From a virus: a stretch of 20,937 nucleotides of DNA. The DNA is taken from IMG/VR virus record IMGVR_UViG_3300027730_001486, positions 1 through 20,937 of that record; one strand, 5' to 3'. Shown here piece by piece: positions 13,672 to 20,937 of this stretch. Position 1 is the stretch's first letter, and each line of letters begins with the position of its first letter. The position numbers were made by a program, and so were the translations under genes. The notes below the pieces were generated by a model. That model did no database searches. It was given only the letters and a program-made list of their open reading frames with translations, and was not told the origin of the DNA.

Positions 13672-14592
13672 ATGGTAAATTACATTGGATTCGGAAAATC
13701 ATATGATATAACAGTTTCAAAAACTCAAAATGATCCTGTTACGACTACATCAGATTGTGGTTGTGATTTAGGACCCGGAAGTCCATATATAGTTTCTAGC
13801 AGTCCCTCAACTTATTCTACAAGCATAGATGGTATTGTTGGAAATCGTCCTCCAAATATTTCTTTAGACATTCCAACTCCACCTATTAAATGTGTTTTTC
13901 CTTGTTTAAGTCCACTAATAGGTAAAATAGGTAAAAATTCTTTTTATATAGGATTTGGAGGATCTACCGGAGCTTCCACTAATGAACACTGGCTGCATAA
14001 TGTAACATGGAATTCTTCTTTAAATTCTTTGAGTTATTCAGACATTTTAAATAATTCTAATTATTTAAATGATGCAATAAAAATAGGAAACTCTGTTAGA
14101 TTTACGCAAGCAGGAAATGACCAAACTGGCAATATTTTTTATACAACTCCTATATACTTTTTAGATAGTAATTCAAATTTATTAAATTGGTCTTGTTATT
14201 ATGTGTTTTCAATGGGGGGTGGAAGCAGAGCAGATGGGATTACGTTTATTTTACAAAGTTATTCTAATATTGCAGGTGGTTTTGGCGGTGGATTGGCATA
14301 TGATGGAATTCCTAATAGTGTAGCTGTTGGATATGATTCATATCAAAATTATTTTGATCCGAATAATAACCATATAGAAATAGATGTAAATGGAAGTGTT
14401 TCAAGCTCATTAATAACGTTTACACCCCCATTTAATATGTGCGGTAATACAGGAACGAATAAATACATATATAATTGGGTTGATTATACGAGTGGAGTTT
14501 TAAAAATATATACTTCTGAATCAAACACTAAACCATCTACTCCTTATATATCATATTCTATAGATTTAAAGGATTATCTTATTGTTGCATAA
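13672..14592 (+). CDS. L-type (legume-like) lectin domain protein
   Basis: 306 aa. Residues 1-80 are a Ser/Pro-rich head with Cys pairs (CGCDLG, CVFPC), perhaps for particle attachment. From about residue 95 the chain is an L-type lectin: ADGITFILQ (A187-D188-G189), GGFGGGLAYDGIPNSVAVGY and DSYQNYFDPNNNHIEIDVNG. Compared with concanavalin A, the metal ligands D10, Y12, N14, D19 and H24 appear as D222, Y224, N226, D229 and H234, while the Mn ligand E8 is replaced by G220. The carbohydrate-site Asp (D188) is present. Likely role: binding host surface glycans as part of the adsorption device. It has its own TATAAATA promoter. The stop TAA lies in the next promoter-like element. Confidence 0.85.
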   Translation: MVNYIGFGKSYDITVSKTQNDPVTTTSDCGCDLGPGSPYIVSSSPSTYSTSIDGIVGNRPPNISLDIPTPPIKCVFPCLSPLIGKIGKNSFYIGFGGSTGASTNEHWLHNVTWNSSLNSLSYSDILNNSNYLNDAIKIGNSVRFTQAGNDQTGNIFYTTPIYFLDSNSNLLNWSCYYVFSMGGGSRADGITFILQSYSNIAGGFGGGLAYDGIPNSVAVGYDSYQNYFDPNNNHIEIDVNGSVSSSLITFTPPFNMCGNTGTNKYIYNWVDYTSGVLKIYTSESNTKPSTPYISYSIDLKDYLIVA

Positions 14593-14595
14593 ATA
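14588..14595 (+). promoter_or_regulatory. Late-promoter-like CATAAATA containing the lectin stop codon
   Basis: One mismatch to TATAAATA, 7 nt before the ATG at 14603. The TAA is the stop codon of the lectin gene. Confidence 0.4.
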
Positions 14596-14602
14596 TAATA
14601 AA

Positions 14603-14779
14603 ATGTCAAATATAATAAAACTTAATTCATACACTAAAGGAAGATTAGTTATCAGAGGAAGCTTTTTAGTTTCTACCGATGATCCTAATGATTGTTTAAT
14701 AACTACAAAAACGACAACACCACAAAACGAGTTTATAGTAGAAACCTATGCAACTGGTCTCCTTCCGAATGAAGAATAA
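14603..14779 (+). CDS. Small hypothetical protein, 58 aa
   Basis: It begins MSNIIKLNSYTKGRLVIRGS and continues as a strand-rich chain with TTKTTTPQNEF and IVETYATGLLPNEE. An ATG 21 nt further upstream overlaps the lectin gene and is less likely; the chosen ATG lies 7 nt behind a CATAAATA octamer. No family is recognised. It sits between the lectin and the giant propeller gene and could be a small accessory or adaptor of the same structure (inference from position). Confidence 0.6.
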   Translation: MSNIIKLNSYTKGRLVIRGSFLVSTDDPNDCLITTKTTTPQNEFIVETYATGLLPNEE

Positions 14780-14813
14780 TATGATGTTTAAAACTTTATT
14801 TTTAGAAGTTTTG

Positions 14814-14821
14814 TCTAAATA
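14814..14821 (+). promoter_or_regulatory. Late-promoter-like TCTAAATA
   Basis: One mismatch to TATAAATA, 9 nt before the ATG at 14831. The same octamer precedes the other giant gene at 6828-6835. Confidence 0.5.
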
Positions 14822-14830
14822 GTAGATAAC

Positions 14831-17800
14831 ATGGCATCAAATCAGGCATATTACATAACCGAATCCGGTACTTGGCCGAATGAAGTGTATAACATATCTA
14901 TTGCAGGACAGTTAATAAATCCAGCACTAGCTTCTATACCTGCTGATAATTTATTTAGATTTGTAAATAATCAAACAGTTCCTTTGAATGGATTGCCTTC
15001 TAATTATGGAAAATATAATTATTTGAATTCTGTTCCAACATTTTATGATCAAGGATTGTTGGAATTGGATACTAAAAGTAACACGCTTTTAGTTTGGAAT
15101 GTTTCTGCGGAAAGAAGAGCATTTAATATTGGAAATACTTTAAATTCATTGAGTATAGACATTGCTCCGGGAAAACAAATCGGTGAAAGATATTACTCAT
15201 ATTTATTACATCCAAAAAGACTTTTTTTAAAACCTACTGCTAAACCTGTAAAAGTTGGAAATAATTGGAGATTAACTACTCAAACTGTTTTATTAAGTAC
15301 AGCTGCAAATTATTACTTAGGATCTACTACTGATTTAGATGCTGCAAGCGGAAATATAAATTTTTTAAAAACAAATCCAGTAACAACGTCCCTCATATCA
15401 GATTCAACCTATTCGATTGTCTACAATCTATGTGCTTCTCGTACTAGAGTAGGTCTTCCGCTTATAACTTTTACCGATTCATACAATCCTACATTTTATT
15501 CTACAGTATTGGAACCTTCTCCTGTAAATTCTACATCAACTTCTAGAATAAGACCAGATACAACATACATAACTTATGGTGTAAACTATTATGCATTAAA
15601 TCCAGAAGGAAAATATTCTATATATTCGCTTGGACAGCAGAGAGCGGATGAAAATTTAGGACTATCTCCTACATTAAAATCGTCCTATATAATCACTCCA
15701 CAAATGCCAGCTAATAAACAAGCATTTCAATTGGTACAAATTAAAAATGATACTTTGGACATCGATCTTGGAGACGTTAGATATTGTGTATTAAGCGGTG
15801 TTTTTGATTTGTATAATAGTAATTTTTCATATTTCAATAACGGATCTTTAAATTCCTCGTCTTCTATAATAAATCTTGTAACGGGAATTCCCGATACTTC
15901 TATTTCTGTTAGCTATATAGCAGATTGTCCTACGATGAAATTTAGCAATGAGTTTTGGCAAGATACTTTTATTTCGATCACGGAAGCACAATTAGGAGTT
16001 CCCCATGCAACAAACCTTTCTCAGAATATTGATTGGACTACAAAATATCCTCCTCACTATTATTCTTACAAAGCATCTTTAACTGGTTCCGCAGAACCTA
16101 ATATTACTGGTTTGATGGAAACTGCGAATTTAACATTTTATTTAAAATGTTCTTCGGTTTCTGAAAAATATACATCTGGTAAAAATTATACATCATCTGT
16201 AACTCTTTCTTCATTCATAACTTCAGATTTTAATTTTATTAGCTATGATTTGTGGTATGGATCCGGTTCGGATTATATTAAATTTTCTCCATTGGTTCCT
16301 TCTAATAGTGTATTCTTATCTTCTCTTTATTGTTTTTATGGAACTAATTTAGACATTCCATATTCATTGGTAGATTCTGGTTGGATTCAAGCGTCTTCTG
16401 CCAATTCATTTTTAATTACATATCCAATAACAACTCATGGAGAATTAGATTTTAGTTTAAGACCATCTTTATGTACAATTGCTGGATATATTGATGCATA
16501 CGAAGCAACCAGAATACGCTTGGCAATCGGTGAATTACCATATAATGGCGGTCAGCCAATATTTCTTTCTAAGACATATGAAAGCGAAGATTATATGGAA
16601 GTTGATGGATCTTTTTTAAACTCAGCAGGTTCTTGGCCTACAAGAGATCTTAGAAATTCTTATATATCTTGGTTTTTTACTCCAGAAAATAATTCTGTTA
16701 CTATAAATTCAGTAGACATTGACGGCAATTTTATTCAAAATATACCTGCATTTAGTGCCGTTCCTTTTGATTTTAATACTTGGTCTGTAGTTGTTTCTGG
16801 ATATGGTCCACAAACAACAGTAATAAATTTATCTTCTCAAAAATATAACGAAGTTACTAACCTAAGTTCAAACTCTGCACTTTTTAATTATTTTGTAGAA
16901 GAACGGTTATTAGTTGGAGCACCTTATGGTATAAACAATTTAAATGAAACTAGAAGTGTTTATTTAACATGTGCAGTTCCATATAAAGGAAGACAGTATG
17001 ATTTACCATCAAATGCTCAATTGAATTGGATTTGGTCATATAATGATGATATTGATTATGAAACAATTCCTATAAATTCTTATTTATATCCATCTTTAAG
17101 TTTATATTCATATGGATATGACTTGGGTACTACTATTTTAAGTAGTATAAAAGTAGAAGTAACGCCTCCATATAATAGTACAATTCCAAATATAAATACT
17201 GTTAGAATTGTTGCTTCTATAGATACTCAATCCGGATTAATAGAAGGAAGTTATATATTTCAAGTTGATGATTTTCCAGATCCTTCTATTTTTAATACGA
17301 ATTTTTTAGGATATTATACATCATTTCAAAAAATTTCATCTGAAATTTCAAACACAAGAGATAAGAACTATATAATTACTAGACCAAACAATGCAACAAA
17401 TAGTTATACATTTTCTTCTTTAAGTGATGTTATTCCAACATATATAAATTCTACAATTGTTTGGAATGTATCTAGTAATAACAATATTAATACATTAACA
17501 TATGGAAACAATCCTATAAATGTTAATATATCAAATGTTTCTAAAACTATAATAAGTTTAAGTGCTTTAGATGCTATTGTTCCAGGCTGGACGAGCGCAC
17601 ATAATGTTCAAGCAAATACTGTAGTAAATATTTTAGATTCATCCGAATTTAATAAATCATTAGAGTTTTTAACAATTCCAGAATTTTTCTGGAAAAATGG
17701 AAAGTATCTGACTCTTTCCGATCAGAATAACTATACACAAATACCATCCAACACTGCATATGGAAATAAAATATCAAATAGTCAGGGGTATTATCTATCG

Positions 17801-20512
17801 GCAAATAAATCATATTTAAATGATTTTAGATATTATACTGGAGAAAATCTCAATACAAAATTAGAAAATTTTTCTTCTTATTATACATTAGCAAATATTC
17901 CATATGCAACTGAAATGTATTCATCATCCGGATTGCCTATAACACTAACAGCATTTAATGATGAATTATTTCCAGAAAATAATGGAATATATTATAAAAT
18001 GCCAAGCGGTTTAGATTTAAATACATATACATTTAATATAACCGCAAAATCTGATAATAACAGTGCAAATAGATTACAAAAAAATTTAAAATTAATTCCT
18101 TATACAGATATAACAACAACATATATGGTAGATACAACTGCTATAGATATTGATAATGATCGTGTTATATCAATATATCAAAGTATAAGTACAAGCATTC
18201 CAAATGCTCCCGTAGAAATAGTCGATGGAACAATAACATATACCCTTTCAACATATTTTTGGACGGTTAATAGAGAAATTCCAGCAACAACAGGAAATTT
18301 TGATGTATTTGAATTAGTAATAGGAGATCCTGCCAATGAACTCGAAGTATCAGGAACCAAGAAAAATACTCTTTTTTTATATGCTTCTTCAAATATAAAT
18401 AAAAAAATATTTTCATCAACTTTTGACAACTATCCAGATAATGTTTATACAGGCTCTAGGGATTTATGGAGTACTGTTACTCAACTAACAACTTCTATTT
18501 CACCAACTAAAACATTAATATCAAGCAGTAGTGCTGCAAATCCAGAAATTTTTATATCAACTGCGTATGTTCTTACTGGACAAGATTTATTTATACAATT
18601 TGATACACCGGATTCTACAAACAATATATATATAATTGCATATATGGTAAATTTTGGTGAGTACGATTCCGATAGAATTACCGCATTCGATTCTTCTTTG
18701 TTTTATTCATATAAAAATTCTGGTACATATTATATTTCTTACAGTGCATTATATAATGATGGATCAATAAAAATGTATGAACATTCAAATCCAATTTTTG
18801 TAAAAGATAATTGGCAAACGTATGATTCAAACTCATTAAGATTTGTGGAGGAAACTTTTTTAACACTTCCTTATACAAATGAAGAAGTTTTCATTCAACC
18901 AAATGAATGGGGAGATTCTGATATATTCAATACCTCAATAGGTAGAATACAAGATAATTTGGACTATTTAGCATCGAATTTACAAACAATAAATACTAAT
19001 TCACCAACAATATTTTTTGGTTGGTTGGGTACTAATCCCTTTAATTTAAGTAGTGGAATAAGATGGTATACAAAAGATTTTGGAACCGAATTTTATTTTA
19101 ATCCCAAATTAGCAGTTTCTTCTGGACTTTCTTATTTTACAAAAATAAAAGATGCTATAGAAGTTAATGATCGTATTTATGTATTGGATGGAAACTTATT
19201 CAGATGTTTATCTTCCGATAATATTTCTTCTCAAATACAATTAGATGGATCAGATTCATTAAATACTATTTTCTTAAATCCTATTTCATTAGAAGTGGAT
19301 GAAACTGGAACCATAGCATATATAGCAGACCCTCCAAAAAATAGAGTTTATAGATTTGATTTAGAATTCAATACTCAATCTACATTAAAGTATACATTAA
19401 ATGTTGGCGGATTGGGTTCTAAAAAAGACACTAATAAATTTAATTCTCCATCAGAATTGGCATATGAAAGACAAAATTTGTATGTATTGGATTTTAACAA
19501 TCGATGTATTAAAAGATATAATACAGATTTAAATTGGATTTATACATATGAAACCGATGAATTTTTTGATGAAAGACCTATAAACATAGCAGTTCATCCA
19601 GAATTTGAATTATTATATGTATTAACAGAAACAAAAACTATATATATATTTGATTCATTTGGAGCTTCTTATGTTTCAAAATTTAAATTAAATAATATTA
19701 CTTCAAACATTATTAAAATTATATTTGATGAAGTAGGAGATTTTATATATGCAGTTACTTCGACAGATGTTTACAAATATTCTGCTTCCGGTTACTTTAT
19801 ATCACAACTTGATCTTCCCGCAAATCTTGTTTTCATTGGTGCTAAAAAAGATAAAAATCGTTCTATATTATTATTGACCGAGAAGTGTATAATAAAAATT
19901 CAAGACATTTTAGAAGTATATAAAGTTGGAGAAGGATTACCTAATCAGTATTGGTCTAAAGATCAGTTATTAATAGATAGAGATGAATTAGCATCTGATA
20001 CCAATTATAATAGATGTTTAATAAGAATGGCTCAGAATATTAAAACCTTTAGAAGTTCATTAAATTACAAATTAGTATTAGCCACTGAACAAACATCTAC
20101 AAATATAATAAACTATTTTGCATCTGTTCCTGTTAATGTAAATGATTTGCCTTATTTTGATGGAACGATAGAGGGTGAAACATTAGGTGTTGGCGTAAAT
20201 GAATTACACACACCACAAGTAATGAACAGAGAATTTTCTAAATTGTGCAGTGCTTTAAATGATTTAAAGCTGTTTTTAAATATAACTGATTATAATGTAC
20301 AATCAAATAATAATGGATGTAATGATGCGTTTTGCTGGTCTTGGAAAGCAATGTCTTGTTATAAATTAACCTTTCCTGCAATACGTATATGTAACATAAA
20401 TCCCATAACATATGCAGAACTTGAAAGCAGTTTCCCAATATCCTATGCTCCAAGTAAAACATGGGGATCTGCGGTTTCAGAATGTTGTGATAAAATAATT
20501 CCTCCGGTATAA
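14831..20512 (+). CDS. Giant virion protein with NHL-like beta-propeller and Cys-rich tail
   Basis: 1893 aa with no signal peptide or transmembrane segment. Residues 1 to about 1430 are a long Ser/Thr/Asn/Tyr-rich beta chain that looks like consecutive Ig-like or fibre domains. Residues about 1435-1700 form an NHL-like propeller with roughly six blades, for example ISLEVDETGTIAYIADPPKN, SELAYERQNLYVLDFNNRCI and INIAVHPEFELLYVLTETKT. A helical segment follows (RDELASDTNYNRCLIRMAQN onwards), and the last 60 residues hold seven Cys (CNDAFCWSW, CYKL, ICN, ECC). It ends IIPPV, recalling PPPVP at the end of the VWA protein. Likely a long tail fibre, or a baseplate or adsorption protein. The specific role is unknown. 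A TCTAAATA element precedes it. Confidence 0.8.
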   Translation: MASNQAYYITESGTWPNEVYNISIAGQLINPALASIPADNLFRFVNNQTVPLNGLPSNYGKYNYLNSVPTFYDQGLLELDTKSNTLLVWNVSAERRAFNIGNTLNSLSIDIAPGKQIGERYYSYLLHPKRLFLKPTAKPVKVGNNWRLTTQTVLLSTAANYYLGSTTDLDAASGNINFLKTNPVTTSLISDSTYSIVYNLCASRTRVGLPLITFTDSYNPTFYSTVLEPSPVNSTSTSRIRPDTTYITYGVNYYALNPEGKYSIYSLGQQRADENLGLSPTLKSSYIITPQMPANKQAFQLVQIKNDTLDIDLGDVRYCVLSGVFDLYNSNFSYFNNGSLNSSSSIINLVTGIPDTSISVSYIADCPTMKFSNEFWQDTFISITEAQLGVPHATNLSQNIDWTTKYPPHYYSYKASLTGSAEPNITGLMETANLTFYLKCSSVSEKYTSGKNYTSSVTLSSFITSDFNFISYDLWYGSGSDYIKFSPLVPSNSVFLSSLYCFYGTNLDIPYSLVDSGWIQASSANSFLITYPITTHGELDFSLRPSLCTIAGYIDAYEATRIRLAIGELPYNGGQPIFLSKTYESEDYMEVDGSFLNSAGSWPTRDLRNSYISWFFTPENNSVTINSVDIDGNFIQNIPAFSAVPFDFNTWSVVVSGYGPQTTVINLSSQKYNEVTNLSSNSALFNYFVEERLLVGAPYGINNLNETRSVYLTCAVPYKGRQYDLPSNAQLNWIWSYNDDIDYETIPINSYLYPSLSLYSYGYDLGTTILSSIKVEVTPPYNSTIPNINTVRIVASIDTQSGLIEGSYIFQVDDFPDPSIFNTNFLGYYTSFQKISSEISNTRDKNYIITRPNNATNSYTFSSLSDVIPTYINSTIVWNVSSNNNINTLTYGNNPINVNISNVSKTIISLSALDAIVPGWTSAHNVQANTVVNILDSSEFNKSLEFLTIPEFFWKNGKYLTLSDQNNYTQIPSNTAYGNKISNSQGYYLSANKSYLNDFRYYTGENLNTKLENFSSYYTLANIPYATEMYSSSGLPITLTAFNDELFPENNGIYYKMPSGLDLNTYTFNITAKSDNNSANRLQKNLKLIPYTDITTTYMVDTTAIDIDNDRVISIYQSISTSIPNAPVEIVDGTITYTLSTYFWTVNREIPATTGNFDVFELVIGDPANELEVSGTKKNTLFLYASSNINKKIFSSTFDNYPDNVYTGSRDLWSTVTQLTTSISPTKTLISSSSAANPEIFISTAYVLTGQDLFIQFDTPDSTNNIYIIAYMVNFGEYDSDRITAFDSSLFYSYKNSGTYYISYSALYNDGSIKMYEHSNPIFVKDNWQTYDSNSLRFVEETFLTLPYTNEEVFIQPNEWGDSDIFNTSIGRIQDNLDYLASNLQTINTNSPTIFFGWLGTNPFNLSSGIRWYTKDFGTEFYFNPKLAVSSGLSYFTKIKDAIEVNDRIYVLDGNLFRCLSSDNISSQIQLDGSDSLNTIFLNPISLEVDETGTIAYIADPPKNRVYRFDLEFNTQSTLKYTLNVGGLGSKKDTNKFNSPSELAYERQNLYVLDFNNRCIKRYNTDLNWIYTYETDEFFDERPINIAVHPEFELLYVLTETKTIYIFDSFGASYVSKFKLNNITSNIIKIIFDEVGDFIYAVTSTDVYKYSASGYFISQLDLPANLVFIGAKKDKNRSILLLTEKCIIKIQDILEVYKVGEGLPNQYWSKDQLLIDRDELASDTNYNRCLIRMAQNIKTFRSSLNYKLVLATEQTSTNIINYFASVPVNVNDLPYFDGTIEGETLGVGVNELHTPQVMNREFSKLCSALNDLKLFLNITDYNVQSNNNGCNDAFCWSWKAMSCYKLTFPAIRICNINPITYAELESSFPISYAPSKTWGSAVSECCDKIIPPV

Positions 20513-20515
20513 ATA
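20508..20515 (+). promoter_or_regulatory. T4-like late promoter TATAAATA containing the upstream stop codon
   Basis: Exact octamer followed by TT. Its TAA (20510-20512) is the stop of the propeller gene. The next start, 20575, is 59 nt downstream, so here a short leader of about 50 nt is possible. Confidence 0.6.
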
Positions 20516-20574
20516 TTGATAATAGTAACCTTCAGAAATGAACGGTTCCTGCTAACAACAGAGACTAAAAAAAT

Positions 20575-20937
20575 ATGAGTAATCGTTTTCATTCAAAATG
20601 GCATAGACGTAATCACCATACATATGGTAATGACACAAACCCTGATGCATCGCATGATCCAATAGCCAGTCAACAACAACCTTTTCTTGGAGAATTTGTT
20701 TTAAAAGGTGCTTTAAGTGCTACTTGTCCTTTGAGTTCATTTGCAGCATTTCTATACACTGATAATACAGCCTTGTGTGCATATGCAGGAACTCGCGGAG
20801 CATATATACACAGCGAAGGATATTTAGGTCTTGAGGTTATTAGTACAAAATCAATTGGTATTTCTGCAAATGCTCCTAAAATTGCAATAGAAGCTCTTTC
20901 CCCTATGAGAGCAATAAGTGCTTGGGGTGGACAAATA
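20575..20937 (+). CDS. Structural-type protein, N-terminal 121 aa, cut by window end
   Basis: It opens MSNRFHSKWHRRNHHTYGND, a His- and Arg-rich head, then PDASHDPIASQQQPFLGEF and a region of short Gly/Ala/Ser-rich beta turns (KGALSATCPLSSFAAFLYTD, CAYAGTRGAYIHSEGYLGLE, ISTKSIGISANAPKIAIEAL). The FH.K.HR.NHHT head is one I associate with large-phage virion proteins, and the repeating strands suit a trimeric fibre. The frame stays open to the end of the window. Upstream, AGAGAC is a weak ribosome-binding candidate. Probably the next fibre or decoration gene of this module. Confidence 0.75.
   Translation, partial: MSNRFHSKWHRRNHHTYGNDTNPDASHDPIASQQQPFLGEFVLKGALSATCPLSSFAAFLYTDNTALCAYAGTRGAYIHSEGYLGLEVISTKSIGISANAPKIAIEALSPMRAISAWGGQI

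Noticed and set aside
20538-20555. Five-codon frame (MNGSC) in the leader of the last gene
   Set aside because: Such short frames are common by chance, there is no ribosome-binding site, and nothing shows that it regulates the gene.

Overview
The window looks like part of a large, AT-rich tailed bacteriophage genome. It carries T4-like late-promoter octamers, several small proteins that begin with a sequence resembling a T4 capsid-targeting peptide, a phage-borne tRNA, sugar-modification genes and very long multidomain virion proteins. TAA and TGA are both used as stops, so the code is standard. Almost no start codon has a recognisable Shine-Dalgarno site; most lie directly behind AT-rich promoter-like elements. 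Some small proteins resemble families I also recall from giant eukaryotic viruses, so that origin is a less likely alternative.

Left part (1-6787, mostly minus strand): the 5' half of a tRNA-Thr(UGU), a GC-richer non-coding stretch with two hairpins that share the same 11-nt loop on unrelated stems, then many small genes. These include a basic AT-hook-like/Cys-rich protein, a clear ubiquitin-like protein without a terminal Gly-Gly, and small basic Lys/Cys-rich proteins with N-termini of the type (L/I)-x-E|A. Three proteins (1666-2259 +, 2548-3237 -, 4197-4643 -) share N- and C-terminal signatures around unrelated middles. Together with the basic proteins they look like a family of internal, possibly co-injected, capsid proteins. 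The block also holds an extended-SDR sugar epimerase/reductase and a cupin-like 248-aa protein of unknown function.

Right part (6842-20937, all plus strand): a virion-surface module. It runs from a 1725-aa protein with a von Willebrand A domain and a long Thr-Pro linker, through a 209-aa unknown protein, a GT60/Skp1-GnT-type glycosyltransferase, an L-type lectin protein and a 58-aa protein, to an 1893-aa protein ending in an NHL-like beta-propeller plus a Cys-rich tail. A further structural-type gene is cut by the window end. I infer that this module makes the adsorption apparatus and that the glycosyltransferase and SDR enzyme may decorate it.

The two parts diverge at 6788-6841. TNTAAATATT-type octamers sit 5-11 nt upstream of many start codons, and in at least four cases the TAA stop of the upstream gene lies inside the element. 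Three other genes have TTGACA-N16/17-TATAAT-like promoters 6-9 nt from the start codon. Both arrangements predict leaderless or nearly leaderless mRNAs.
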